Positions 11,037-23,564 of a DNA stretch of 64,000 nt are shown one piece after another. The translations under genes were made by a program, and so were the position numbers. Location of the stretch: contig MU278353.1 of the NCBI GenBank assembly GCA_022385755.1, positions 1,015,000-1,078,999 on the forward strand, written 5' to 3'. Each line of letters opens with the position of its first letter. The first letter of the stretch is position 1. The notes under the pieces were generated by a model, which saw only the letters and a program-made list of their open reading frames with translations, had not been told where the DNA came from and made no database searches. This stretch comes from Trametopsis cervina (lineage: Eukaryota > Basidiomycota > Agaricomycetes > Polyporales > Irpicaceae).

Positions 11037-12311
11037 ATGAACGGACACACTAATGGGGTCAACGGCGCGTCGCACGTCCGCCCGTTGACGGCGGGGATAT
11101 ACGCGCCGATACCGACGTTCTACCAGCCTGAGACGGAGGATCTGGGTACGTCGACTTAATCGAGCAATCACCGCCGACATTACTTATCGTGTCTACAGAT
11201 TTGGAGTCCTTTTCCTCGCAGATCGTCCGACTCGCCAAGGCGAACGTGCGCCCGCTCATCGCTGGCTCTATGGGCGAGGGCATCCACTTGACGCACACGG
11301 AGCGCAAGACCCTCATCCAGACCGCGCGACGGACGCTGGACGACGCGGGCTTCTCGGACATGCCGGTCATCGCTGGCACGGGGACGGGGAGTACACGCGA
11401 GACGATTGAGCTGTGCCAGGAGGCTGCTGAGGCGGGTGCGGATTACGCCATCGTCATCATGAGCGGGTACTTTGCGGCGGCCATCACACGCAAGGCCATC
11501 AAGTCGTTTTTCCTCGAGGTTGCAGCAAAGAGTCCGCTGCCGATCATTATCTACAACTGTGAGTGTGTTGTGTACTTCAATATGCGAGTAGAACTGACGA
11601 ACGAACGACAGACCCTGGTGCGGCCGGAGGGATAGACATCGACTCGGACACGATCACAGAGCTCGCGATTGAGAGCCCGAACACCTGTGGAGTTAAGCTA
11701 ACGTGCGTGGTGTCCGCTGACCGCCCACGCAAATAGACTCACAAGATTATATTTATTGTAGATGTGGAAACGTAGGCAAGCTCACGCGGATCTGCGCAAC
11801 AGTATCCGAGCAGGCCTTTGTTGAATCGTACCCGCGCAAGAACCCGGCCGCGCCGTTCCTCGTGCTCGGTGGGTTCGCCGACTTCATCCTCCCCGCCACC
11901 TACGCCAACGGCCACGGAGCGATCATCGGGCTCGCCAACGTCGCGCCGGTCAGTACCACCTTCCCGTCGATCATAAGGTCATTGTGGCGGCTCACCTGAC
12001 TTTCGCGCTCTCCTTTGCAGCACGCGTGCGCGCGTCTTTTCGAACTCTCCGAGGCCACGCGCAAGGACCAGTCGCTTCTGCCCGAGGCTCAGCGTCTCCA
12101 GGGCATCATCGCTCGTGGCGATTTCACCATCGCCAAGACGGGCATTGCAGGCACCAAGTTCCTGCTTGAGAAGCTGTACGGCTACGGTGGCCTCCCTCGC
12201 AAGCCTCTGCCTCCCATCGAGCCGGATGTTGCCGACGCGTTGTGGGCACACGCTCACACACAGGAACTCATTCGCACAGAGCGTGAGCTCAGCGGCAAGA
12301 CCACTGCATGA
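11037..12311 (+). CDS. DHDPS-family class I aldolase
   Basis: Pyruvate-dependent aldolase of the dihydrodipicolinate synthase/N-acetylneuraminate lyase superfamily, 345 aa; join(11037..11145,11199..11558,11612..11702,11762..11948,12021..12311). The GSMGEGIHLT and AGTGTGSTRETIEL segments form the substrate-carboxylate binding loops. IIYNYPG (split by an intron) carries the catalytic Tyr, and CGVKLT carries the Schiff-base Lys. Fungi make lysine by the aminoadipate route, so a lysine-synthetic role is unlikely. Better candidates are 4-hydroxy-2-oxoglutarate aldolase or 2-keto-3-deoxy-L-galactonate aldolase of D-galacturonate breakdown (GaaC/LGA1 type). Sequence alone does not separate these. 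No mitochondrial presequence is apparent. Confidence 0.9.
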
Positions 12312-12978
12312 GGTCGTGGTACTAAATAGATCGATTCGTCATGTGTTCCTTATATCGTCGGGAAGGCTGATCTCTCTTGGATTGACTTGTATTATACGTT
12401 CTGCTTACATTTGTACTTCGTTTTTGGCTCCTCATCGTCTCTCGTTTATCTGGACGTACAGTATGCAATAGAGATCGTAAACATTGCGACAATATGGTGT
12501 GTGATACAAAAACTGTGGTTCTACATCCGAGTGCGTGGTCGAAATGCACGTTGCATTGGTGAACCATGCGTGTTCATGCTTGCATGTGCTGGGGGTCGTA
12601 CGGTACTGCGCCTACCATCTGACCAGGCAGGCGTTATCGGATAAGATGAGCATCATCCCGAACAGCAAAGCCAAAGATTTAGGTTGTTAGCTCAATGAGT
12701 TCACTTTGGCCGGTGGAGATTACAGTGCCGACAAAGCCAATCGTCAGTTTCACCTTCTCTCGACCATATTCCAGAAGATCAAATATACATTGCATCGTAA
12801 TAAAGAGAAGTAGTAGCGTTACACAGCGTCAATAATTTTACAAAGGCCTGCTTCGCCACCAAAAGCGCGGTATCCAAGGGTTAAGAAGGCAGGAATGATG
12901 ACAGAAGACCGTCTCTATCGCATCTAAGAAAAACAAGTGCGCGGACCCACGAAAAAAGCAAGTAGCCCCCAGCCCGAC
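12312..12978. other. Convergent intergenic region
   Basis: Lies between the aldolase 3' end and the 3' end of the transporter gene. No coding feature was seen. Confidence 0.45.
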
Positions 12979-14500
12979 TTAGTCGTCCTTAGGCGTCTCA
13001 ACACGGTACACCTCACGCACGGTGCTGCTCCCCTCCGGCGTGCTGTCCCCGTTGCCGTTCTCGAGGTTCCGGAGGTGCGAGTCCGTGAAGTGGTAGTCGC
13101 CGAGGTACATGTAGAGTGCGGGCAGGCCGACAAAGAGCGCACCGACGATGTTGCCGAGGTAGGAGGCGATGAGCGACTTGCGGATATATTCGGCTGTGGT
13201 CAACTGTGTGGGCAGATGAGATTCAGTCTCAGGATCTGAAGGACATGTATGGTAGACTGCTCACCTCTGCGCCGAACATGATTCCAAGAGGGACGGAGAA
13301 CATGTTTGCGATGACTAGACAGGTTAATACGTGAGAATGTAGATTTTGGTCGCTCGAGAGCATGCGCCGCTTACCGTGATCGAAGCCGCAGGCAACGAAG
13401 ACCCAGATGGGGAACCACGCAGCGATGATCTAACCTACTATTAGCCAAACCCGATGGAGATGTTCTATTCTGGTGCCTACCTTGGAAAGGGTATCACGGG
13501 CACCGGCAGCTTGCTATTTGCAACGAGAACAGTCAATGCTGCGACCTTGGAAGTATCGACATGCCGACTCACCCAAACCGCGAGGCAGACTAGCCAGTTA
13601 CAGCCGATTCCACGGAGGAATATCTGATGCCATTCGGGATCTCTGGCTTTGTGGCTGATGTTGATTTTGGTTAGAAAGAGAATATGAGACTTCGGCAAGT
13701 GACATACAGAGCAAAGGTGATGGCAAAGCTCTTATACGGGTCGGTGGAGACGACTCCGCTGTCTGGATATGAAGTCAGAGGATGTTAATATCTGATACTG
13801 GTAAATACTCACACTTCGTGATTATGGCGGCGAAGAATAAGCTCCCGACAAGGTTACCAAATGTGACTACAGGTTCATGAGATAATGTTCCTGCTCCATT
13901 CCGGGGCATGTCACGCACCAACGAGCCAGTTCAGTGGGAGACCCCACCACGGCACAGCTCTCTTGATGACAGCCATTGGGAAAACCTATACATGGTACAG
14001 TTAGTGGGGTCCCATGATGCATGTGCGGTACGAAACAGAGCGCTCACCATCATGTTGCTCGTCAAGAGTTCATAGCCGCCGAGTACAATCCTGGAAGTGG
14101 CGCGCCGTCAGTGATGGGTTATTCGGAGCTCTTGTCGGCCGCTCCATTCCCGCTGGGCGGGGCGGCCAACAGTGCCCGCGCGTGTGCTACTTACATGACC
14201 AAACCCACTGGGAAGACAAACCCACCGAGGACCTTCACGAGGCCAGGGTTCGCTGTGTTCAGCGATGGGGATCCTCCCTGTATGATTTCGGAGAGGAGAC
14301 CACCGAACGACAGCAGGATACCGGCGCTGAACTTCAGACCAGCAGAACATGTCAGCCCTAGAAGGAAGAGTGATACAGAGGAGACATACAGCTTTGATGA
14401 AGAGCTTGTCCGCCCTCGTATTATGCTTGTTGATCGCAAACTCGACCATCACAACCGCCACCTGCGCAGGCTTGAGCGTGCTAGCTACCTCTGCCGACAT
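12979..14500 (-). CDS. Formate/nitrite transporter (FNT) family protein
   Basis: Membrane channel of the FNT family, which moves formate, nitrite or similar monovalent anions. About nine short exons on the minus strand; the start is the ATG at 14500 (MSAEVASTLKPAQVAVVMVE). Exon translations in order: GILLSFGGLLSEIIQGG, GGFVFPVGLVM, GGYELLTSNMM, KRAVPWWGLPLNWLV, FGNLVGSLFFAAIITK, GIGCNWLVCLAVW, FPIWVFVACGFDH, IANMFSVPLGIMFGAE and SYLGNIVGALFVGLPALYMY. This gives the six-helix FNT plan with the paired GN/CN half-helix motifs, and a short hydrophilic C-tail to the stop at 12979. Several introns were read only roughly, so the inner exon borders are uncertain. Confidence 0.85.
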
Positions 14501-17500
14501 CGTCTCTTATTCTCAGGCGTCTTGGCGGGGTGGGGGATGGCGGGCGGGGGGCGGGGGGCCTGATGGGTGGCTGGCTAACAGGCAGTTCTCGAGCGGGGGT
14601 TCTTATACGCACGGCACCTTCGGACCCACAGGCGCGAATTGAATCGCTATAATAAGATTGTCAGCGTGGGATCTTATCCCATATGTGGATTGGGAGAGGT
14701 ACGAAATTCTGCGTGCGTGCCAGCCGCGAATTGGGCGGCGGACGCGAACGCGTTGTAGATAGACAGCACAACACTAACAGGAAACCCGCGCGCCGCCACG
14801 ATTACTCTGGGTCATGCCAGTGCGCGGTGTCGTTACGCCCGCAGATTTACGGGTGTGTTTCTGTCTGTTTGTTTGGAGTAGGAGATCTTGAGAGGCAAGG
14901 TTTGTGACTTGCCCATGTGCCAGGGTGGGCAGCTGCGCAGAGGCTCCGGTCGGCGCTCATCAGGAAACGGTGAGAAGCTGCATGCGTGGCTGTACCAACG
15001 CTAACTGTATTATGGAATGATAGCGGGTGCGATGGTGTATTGTTGAGGAGGCGTTGGGGGCTTGCAATGGTGATGTTTTGCAAATGCGCGAGCTGGCCGT
15101 GGTGGTTGTTTGTTTCACGCGACGTGAGCAGATGCCTTTTTGGGCGCGTACGTCGACGACAAATAACACACAACGCGTGACCGAGGTCGTTCTTTAACGT
15201 CAACATCGACGTGTGTGGGATGCACGAATTTCGAGGAACTAATGGCCTCTTGTATAATAGTAAGTCAACCGTATAGTTCTTCCCCCTTCACGTACTGCAA
15301 CAAACATCCCTCTTCCAGCCCAGTCCCTCGCACAATACCAAGCTCAGTTGAGCCAGAGTCCTCTTGCGCATTCCGACGATCCAGGGCTATCCTTATCTAC
15401 GGGACCAGTCCAGTGGCCTGTATGTCAGAGAGCGGACTCACGTTCACACACACGGCGAACCCGTGACCACGCCTGATATCCAGCTTGTCCGTGAATGAGC
15501 GCACTGATCCCTAGACCTGACACAACAGTGGCGTGAGTGCGGTCCGTGCGAGGATGCGAGGATGTCAGCGCGGCATATTGAGCGATAAGCCGTTGTGCTA
15601 TCTCCTTAATTGCAGAAGCTGTGTTGCCGTCACTGGTGATATGGTATGCTGAATGGTTGTAAAGTGCTGCAGAAGAGCTTTAAGATGAGCCATACGATAC
15701 TGGTGCGTTCTGAATCCTGTTCGTGCGTGGTTTCGTGTTATACTTAGCTCAAAGTACGTCAACAGTAGCGATGCGGACGCTCGTGACCAGGGGAACTATC
15801 CATCATCCATAGTGCTGAGAAATCTCGGAGAATGCGAAGCAAGACGTCGTCTGGGCAGCTCCGCGGACATATGGATCCTCCCCGCCAATAGCAGCGATAA
15901 CCTTCGCTGTTTCCAAGACTTGACAATTTCGATACCGAACGAAGAACCCGTTATCTTTCACTAGGTGCAGCGATTGCAGATCACGAAATACACAACGGTT
16001 CATCCTCCCGTCCCCTCCCGCTCAGACCGCCACACCGAGAACCCGACGCAACTCCCAGTCCGTTCCCACTATCGCATCGGACTGTCTGTCCCTGCCCAAT
16101 AGCCTGCACGCGTCGGTCCCGTTAGTACACCGCATTACCTGAGCGTGCCTGACGATCTCTGCTTCCTTATCACACTCCGGCCTGGGCGTCCTTGGCGGCT
16201 GCATGCTTAATCTGCAATCATCCTCTGCGCGTACACGAGCCATGAGATCATTATAAGCAATGAAATTCGACGCTGCATCTTCCCGAAATTCTTAGTTATC
16301 GAATGGGTATGAAGTGTTGCGCCGACTGGGACAATCCGAGGATCAGCACCCCGAAAGGTGTGTGACATAGCACGGAGTAAAGTCCGTCTACGCCCGTCAC
16401 CACCGTGCACCGCTTCTGGGACGGAGTGGCCTACTAGTGCGTTGAGCCCCCGCCGCGAATAGAGTAAATGCGTTAGGCTTGGCGGAGGCAGCCGTTCGCA
16501 GATATCTGGGAAGATAGATGCTGCTCTATGTTTTCCGGCCGCTCGTGGACCATGCACCTTTTTAGGGCGCAGGCTTGGACGGCGAAGTTTGCTGTTTTAT
16601 GGAGGGCGGCTCGGATGGTTGAGCAGAACTTTCACATGCTTCACGTTATCTCCTACTGAGGTATCAATGCAGCCCACACACTCCGCTTGTATGCTTTGCG
16701 AAGGCTGCCCAAACCGGCAATGCCTTCGCATACAGGAAGTAGATATTGATATTGCCTGTCAACCTTATTTAGATGTAAAATTCCCCTGTAGTAGAGCAAG
16801 ATCGCACATTATGTCGGGAAGGTGCATTGTACAGTATGACTAAAACGCGTCGTACACGTGATCGCGTTCGCGGCCGTGACGGAAGAGACGACTTGTTTGT
16901 TTATTGACTCACTGTGGACAGACACAAGAGACAGATGAGCGAGCAACCACCGTGGGCAATGAAGGCGAGGCAGAACTCAAAGAGCAGGAGTCATGCATAA
17001 GGTATTCTACGGAGCATTGTGATAGGCAGCTCGATAGCCCAAGTGAGTGACACTACAGTACTGTACTTCGAGAATTGTCAGACCATGCACGTGACCGTAT
17101 TCATCTAGATTAGCGTTGTGGCGCTCAGTCTTCTGCCATTACCACCACCACCAGCACACGCTTCAAGGCTCCGAATCACATAAGTGATATTCCCATTATT
17201 TCCAGTCGTTTCTTTGTGTTAAAGGATGCATGCAGAATGAACGGACAACAATTACACTCAGAAAATATTACCTGCTGACTAGATCACCGAACACTCGGGA
17301 ACTCACTGTCCTCCACCGTGTTGTACGTGATGCTTGCTAATCAACTTTCTACGCGCACTGTGAGTAATCATTGTATGCGCCCTCGTGATGACTAATGAAT
17401 GTGTCGTCGGCGAGATGTCATTGCTCTCCGATGCGCATTACACGGTACCGCATGGCAATGCGTCTACTGCTTTACACTAGGAAAAGCCGTTAGCTGTGTG

Positions 17501-18778
17501 CCGGGTACACGTATGGCTAGGCTGAATTGTTGTCGAATCGATACTTACAGGCTGATCGATATTGCAGAAGTACATAAACAGTGGCGAGCTCTGTCGCCTC
17601 ACACTCAGATGACCAGAAGACAGGAGAATATTCTACGAACTGTGCGTGCTGCAATTACGAGGGCGTGTGCGAATACACACGTCGGCTCCGTACTTGCCAG
17701 TCCGGTTGTGGGTAATAATTACATTGTGAGTATCACTGTATCTACCAAAGTTCACAGGCTCACGACCGCCCTGTTGGAGTACAGAGAGTGTGGCCCGCGA
17801 GAAAAGGAGTGAGGAAGTCACCTACAATCGAGTGAACCACGGAACCGTAGGTCCAACATACGCGCAAGCGACTTCTCACTTGTAGCAGCTTCCACGGTAG
17901 CCATTACTTCCATGGTAAGTAGGGATGTTGCTGCGGATGTGCCGATGGCTGCAATAAACGTATGGTGTCGTATGCTATCTTACACCTGCTATCTTTACTG
18001 CGGTTAAGGGGAGGAAGAGATTCCCCGCACTCGGCATAGTGCACTGCACTCGCCTCGAGGCGTGCTATCAGATCAAAGCAACATCCGCTCACGAGATGAA
18101 CAGTTCAGATCAACCCCGCTTGACTGTGATAAGTTGGCACAGATCCCCACCACCGCCTCTGCCGTTGTTACGTCTCTGCCATTGGCCGGCATGCAGCGCG
18201 CAGTGATACATTCAAGCCTGCGACGGCACTGATTGGCTCGTGATGATCGACTTCAAACTCGCATCTCGCACTCGCAGCACAACTGTGGTAGTTACCCAGC
18301 CAACCAGGTTCCAACGCGTTCCGACCACTCGCTGCGTGTCGAGCTGGGTTCTGAGCGAGACGTGTGATTGTTGCGGACTATAGAGTGATGGCAACCATCC
18401 GAGAGCAAGAGTGGCACTGAGAGAGCAAAGGGAAAGACTAGCCGGTAGTTGACCGCGCTACTTATTGACTGTCCACGTATGAAGCCATCTGCACGTTCGT
18501 GCCTTAGCTAGCACTGATTTCTTGAGATGTTATAAAACACGGCAGAGCAATGTTACCCGAGCTCCTTGCCAGCTACTTATTTCCGTCGGCCTTTGTCGGC
18601 AAGAGCGACTCTGGACTCGTCGTAGCAACCTCTTCAACCGTTCACCACCTCCCAGTCCGCTTCTCCCACATTTCGCGTCGTTGTCTGGACAACTCTTGCT
18701 TCGTATATCTTGTTCACCCCTAGTCGTGCACCGCAGCCACACACACAATTTGCCTCCGCTCCCACCGAACAAGTCGCC
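14501..18778. other. Gene-poor region, 4.3 kb
   Basis: No gene that I can support. G-rich runs occur near 14520-14560. Minus-strand ORFs at 15803-16003, 16022-16243 and 16207-16557 lie in series but show no family motif and no convincing introns. A TATAAAA box at 18531-18537 lies about 240 bp before the NAD kinase ATG and is followed by pyrimidine-rich sequence. Confidence 0.4.
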
Positions 18779-21700
18779 ATGCAGAGCCTGAGCATCATCT
18801 CGCCTGGCCCGGAAAAGGAGACCTTCTCTACCCCTCCATCTAGCCCCATCGTCGCGGACGTTCTGGATCGTCCGTCATTGTCTCGACGAGGAAGTCGCCC
18901 CTCTAATCTGCGTCTGACCCAGTCTGCACAGGCGCAGTGGAAACCCGACGTTGACGTCGTACAACACTCTCCAAACCCTCCTATCAACGGCAAAGTGCAT
19001 ACACCTATGACTGCTACCCCGCTCACCAACGGCAAACCCACGAATGGGACCCCCCTCACTGCCCAGCCCATCCATGACAACGTCCCCTCGGCACTGTCAG
19101 CGCCTCTTGCGCCGAACGTGACGCAAAGCATCGGCGGCGCTGTCAAATCTCCCCGCCCGCCGCATCTCCAGTCGCAACGACAAGCGTCACCCATGCGCTC
19201 GCCCTGCTTCGTACACTCGCAGCTCCAGGGCCCTTCGTTCACCGAGTGGCTCAAGGGAAAGAACCATCAGGAGGCTCGGACGGAGGGTAACATGGTCGAC
19301 CCGGTCAGAGCGGTGCAATCGACTTACACAGACGGAGCGTCCTCCGATGGCACTCTGGCACACGATTATTACGACGAGGAGGAGGAGGAGACAGCGGGAA
19401 GCCTGACGAAACAACTTGCAGAGACCGCTGTCGGTGTTCGGGAGATGAGCAAGCAGCTTGGTACGCGGGATCGCTCTACTGTCTATCGTGCTCGTGTCTA
19501 ACATTTTGCGTGCATGCAGGTCGAACTCGCGTACACTCTAACATACAATCTGTTCTTATCGTGACTAAGGCAAGGGATAACAGGCTTATCAAACTGACGA
19601 GAGAGTTGGCGTTGTATCTGATGTTGAAGCCTCGCCAAAAAGGCGGGCGCGGGATGATTGTGTACGCGATTCTATTCCTCATATTGAAAGCGTGCTGAAC
19701 AAGGGCGATAGATACGTTGATGCCCAGCTCAAGACTTCCAGGCGATTCGATGCAGCAGGCATGGAGAAAGAACACCCAGATCTGTTTGTCCCTATGCCCC
19801 GCCGTCGCACATCGAGCAGCTCATCCCTAGCATCGATGGCCTCCTCGCCCACAAATGGCCACGACCACCACTCGGCGATGCCAGAAGGGCAGCTACGATA
19901 CTGGACAGCCGACATGTGCAGCCGATCTCCGCACCTCTTCGATTTCGTCGTTACGGTATGTCATTCTTGCTATCTTACCAGATTGGTATACTCACTTCAT
20001 CGTGCAGCTCGGCGGCGACGGCACCGTCCTCTTCACTTCCTGGCTCTTCCAGCGGATCGTCCCCCCAGTCCTTCCCTTCGCCCTCGGCTCGCTCGGCTTC
20101 CTCACCAACTTCGACTTCGCAGACCATCAAGCGGTGATGGACAGCGCGATCGACGCGGGCATCCGCGTGAACCTGCGCATGCGCTTCACGTGCACCGTGT
20201 ATCGCGCCGTCGCGCCTGAGCCAGGCAAGGGCCGGCGCGCGGTTAAGAAGGGCGATACGGGCGAGATATTGATGAAGAATGTCGAGAAGGGCGGATGGGA
20301 GGCACTTGAGAGCGGGCATGCGGGGCTTGATGGGAAGGCGACTGGACGGGACAGGGAGATTATGTGCTTCACGACGAGGCCGGTGGAGAGCTTTGAGGTA
20401 TTAAATGACTTGGTCGTCGATCGTGGACCAAGCCCGTATGTCAGCTTGCTGGAGCTGTTTGGTGAGTGCTTTCGCGAATGGAAGTGCACAAACGGGTTGC
20501 TGATAGTTTCTTGCGCACAGGCGACGAGCAGCACCTTACGACTGTCCAAGCGGATGGCTTGACGATCTCAACGCCTACCGGTTCAACTGCTTATTCAGTA
20601 CGTACTCGATCTTCAGTAAGCAAGGTGACGAACTCTGACGCCTTTCGTTGAATAGTTATCGGCTGGAGGGTCCTTAGTACATCCAGAGATTCCCGCTATT
20701 CTGATCACGCCAATCTGCCCACACACGCTCTCGTTCCGACCGATGCTTCTCCCAGACAGCATGGAGCTGCGTGTTTGCGTCCCGTACAACTCGAGAAGTA
20801 CAGCCTGGGCGTCGTTCGACGGGCGTGGGCGGATCGAGTTGAAGCGTACGTCATCTATGCTCATATATTCGTTCAGTACGAGATCTAATTGTGTGATGTA
20901 GAGGGAGACCATATCAAGATTACTGCCTCCAAGTATCCCTTCCCTACCGTCTGCTCTGTCAGCCAGTCAACCGATTGGTTCCAGTCCATCGGCCGCACGC
21001 TCAAATGGAACGAGCGCGAACGCCAAAAGTCGTTCGTCGTCGTTGAAGAAAGCCCACTGAAGAAGATGCACCGCAAACATCGCAATGCGGAGTCTCCAGA
21101 GAAGCCGGATGAGCAGCCGATCCCAGACGAAGAGGAAGATGAGGTCTCAGACGAGGAGGAGGAAGAGGAGGAGAAATTCGATATCGACGACTTGTCGTCA
21201 ACCGAGGGTTCAGCGAAGGGCACGCCCGAGAAAACGAGTCCACAGGAAGACAAGTTCAACGTCACCAACGTCCCCCCACCGAGCATCGTGCACGAAAAGG
21301 CAGTCGAGGAGCAGCACGACCGCGACCACGAAGACGTACGCGTGCAGGCCGCCGCGCGCGCACTCATCAAGGGCAGCCCCGTCTTCCGCAAACACCACCG
21401 CTCGCGCTCACGCTCGTCGGGCCGCCGCTCGGGGCTCGAGACCCCCGACCGTTTCGGCGGGCCACACCCGCATCCGCCGAAGCTCTCCCCGCGACACGTT
21501 GCGTTCGCGCGCGAGAACGAGCTGTCTGGGTCCTCGTCGTCTGCGTCGCTCGCGGCGCCAGTGCCGATGGAGCGCGATGCGACTGTGCGACATGGTGGGG
21601 AACGCGGGGCGCGTGATGATCTTCACTCGCCGCGCTCGCATCTTGGTGGACGGAGTCGGATACCGAGGGATAGGGACGTCGAGGCGGACACGCTGCGCAC

Positions 21701-21851
21701 GCCGACAGCATCTGAGGCGCCGAGCTCCAGGAGACGGAGGTCGAGAGAGCGTGCGCAGATGTCGTTCGATGGGGACAGCCATCCGAGGAGGGCGTTTGCG
21801 GTGTGGGGGCACGACGAGAGCGATAGTGCGACGAGCGATAGCGACTACTGA
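18779..21851 (+). CDS. NAD(H) kinase (Utr1-like)
   Basis: ATP-NAD kinase that phosphorylates NAD(H) to NADP(H), 912 aa; join(18779..19460,19520..19661,19712..19955,20008..20461,20521..20597,20656..20845,20902..21851). The ATG at 18779 has a good context (GTCGCCATG). The first ~220 residues are a low-complexity regulatory region. The catalytic core has VLIVTKARD, the GGDGT signature ([15 protein letters not shown]), [52 protein letters not shown] and ASFDGRG. After the core comes a long acidic, then Arg/Ser-rich and basic tail of about 270 residues. Yeast Utr1 and Pos5 are much shorter, so long disordered ends are the unusual trait here. Confidence 0.93.
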
Positions 21852-22313
21852 GGAGTTGCGTCGTGCTCACCTTCTTGATTGGATAGACAAAGACGGAAAT
21901 GCGTGTGTGTATGATGGGGAGTCGCTTGCGGGGCTTTTATGGTGTGGTCGTGTAGAGTAGTTGTAGATTATGCGCAGGTATATATCCTGTAATTCGCTTG
22001 CCACCGTTAAGTACATCTCTGGCAAGCAGTCGGAAATGAATGTGTTTGCTATGCTCTCAAGACGCGTACGACTGCAGTGAACATCTCTCGAACTGCATCA
22101 TCTACTCCGCCTTGCTGGTGCAGAGATATCTGCTCATCTTGCGGCGTTCACTTTTTGCGACCTGCAACCTGTCTTGTGTCCTCGTCTTAAGTCAGAGGCC
22201 GAGGATGCTCATCCACAGTTACGTACCAGTATCAGTGTCACTCATCACAATCCAAATCAAGCAACAGGAATATTTTTACAGTGGAGGCTGAACTCACGAA
22301 TCATAGGAGATAT
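21852..22313. other. Convergent intergenic region
   Basis: Lies between the NAD kinase and esterase paralogue 3, which point at each other. No gene was seen. Confidence 0.45.
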
Positions 22314-23564
22314 CTACGCCATTTGATCTATCCACTCTACGATCATCGCAAGTGCTGTCGATCTCTCTGGTTCCACATCCGAAAACAACAGGAAGTCGTG
22401 CCACGCATCTGGGAACTCGACGTACTTGACTTCTGCGTCAGATCCGGTATCACGGTCCTCCATCTTATCGCGCAGCACACGAATCTCGTCGCGGAAGGCT
22501 TCACCTCCTCCGCTCAGAATGAACGTTCTCGGGAACCCCTTGAAGGATATGCTGGGCATCGCGCGTGCCTGCGAAGCTGGAGAAATGTAGGGGTTGGTCA
22601 CTGTTTCTGCCATGCCATGAGGACCGATAAAGCTAGAGATAGCTGCGCGGTGCCCTGCGCCTGTGATGTCGATGTAGTCTGTGGCTTTGTTGGCGTGAAC
22701 AGAAGAAGAGAGATGTATGGGATACGGCCCTAAATCCAGCCAAGGCGAGCAGAGGACAAGTGCGCCAGGAGAGCCGGGTGAAGTTGCCGCGGTTTCTATC
22801 AGGTAACGAGTAAGAGCTAGAGCCAGGTTCCCTCCGGCGGAGTCGCCTTCGATTATGATATCCTTGGGGGCAAAGCCAACGATATATACAAGGTAGCAAT
22901 ATCCGGCGAGTGCGTCTAGCAGCGCGGCAGGGAAAGGATTCGATGGCGTCTCCGTTGCTGGTTTCGATAGACGATATTCGACCATGAAGGCCCGAACGAG
23001 ATTGGGTCCTGCATATTCTAGGATACCACGTGGAATGTTGGCACAGAGGTCATGTGGATGTGCAGACTGGGCCGTATAGCCTCCGCCATGTAATACCAAA
23101 AGTACTTTCTCATCTTGCAACGGGCTAGCGTCGACAGGCAGATCTGTACCTTTCTTCTCGAGCCAGTAGCCAGGAATACAGACTGGCTTGACGTTCGCCC
23201 CCTTGGCCCACTGCGCAAGGTGACCATGAACGTGTTGTGGGACCGCAGGGATCCATACGCCTTTTACGTCCAGCCCTTGCTCGAGCGCGAGGTAGTTCGG
23301 AATGTGCATCAAGCTATACAGCCTATACATCGGGAGGTGAGAGGGGTTATTGTGATCACAGAAGGAAAGCACGTACCACGGTCCAAACGAAGACCCGGCA
23401 CAAATGTACTGCAGAAACCGCAGATGGAACGTGCGTCCGATCGTCCATGAAGGCTTGGGACGAAGACGCCTGGGTATCGCCAGTATGTACCACAGCGGTG
23501 CGCGGATGAGCAACGTCGTGACTACTTCATATAGTATATACAGTCCTTTGAATAGCTGTCTCAT
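22314..23564 (-). CDS. HSL-family alpha/beta hydrolase (esterase), paralogue 3
   Basis: Third local esterase, 398 aa if spliced; complement(join(22314..23322,23377..23564)). Motifs: N-terminal anchor (GLYILYEVVTTLLIRAPLWY), LVLHGGGYT, IIEGDSAGGN, GEAFRDEIRVLRD and FPDAWHDFLLF. The phase-2 intron position is identical in all three paralogues, which supports the intron at 23323-23376 (GTACGT...TATAG). That intron is exactly 54 nt with no stop, so the unspliced message also reads through as a 416-residue protein. HGGG is intact, as in paralogue 1 and unlike paralogue 2. Confidence 0.9.
   Translation of the reverse strand: MRQLFKGLYILYEVVTTLLIRAPLWYILAIPRRLRPKPSWTIGRTFHLRFLQYICAGSSFGPWYVLSFCDHNNPSHLPMYRLYSLMHIPNYLALEQGLDVKGVWIPAVPQHVHGHLAQWAKGANVKPVCIPGYWLEKKGTDLPVDASPLQDEKVLLVLHGGGYTAQSAHPHDLCANIPRGILEYAGPNLVRAFMVEYRLSKPATETPSNPFPAALLDALAGYCYLVYIVGFAPKDIIIEGDSAGGNLALALTRYLIETAATSPGSPGALVLCSPWLDLGPYPIHLSSSVHANKATDYIDITGAGHRAAISSFIGPHGMAETVTNPYISPASQARAMPSISFKGFPRTFILSGGGEAFRDEIRVLRDKMEDRDTGSDAEVKYVEFPDAWHDFLLFSDVEPERSTALAMIVEWIDQMA

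Noticed and set aside
15803..16557. Series of minus-strand ORFs as a possible gene in the gene-poor region
   Set aside because: No motif, no convincing donor/acceptor pairs, and reading frames end without splice options.
21085..21960. 291-residue plus-strand ORF overlapping the NAD kinase tail
   Set aside because: Arg-rich shadow frame of the RS/acidic tail. The kinase frame is the spliced continuation of the catalytic core.
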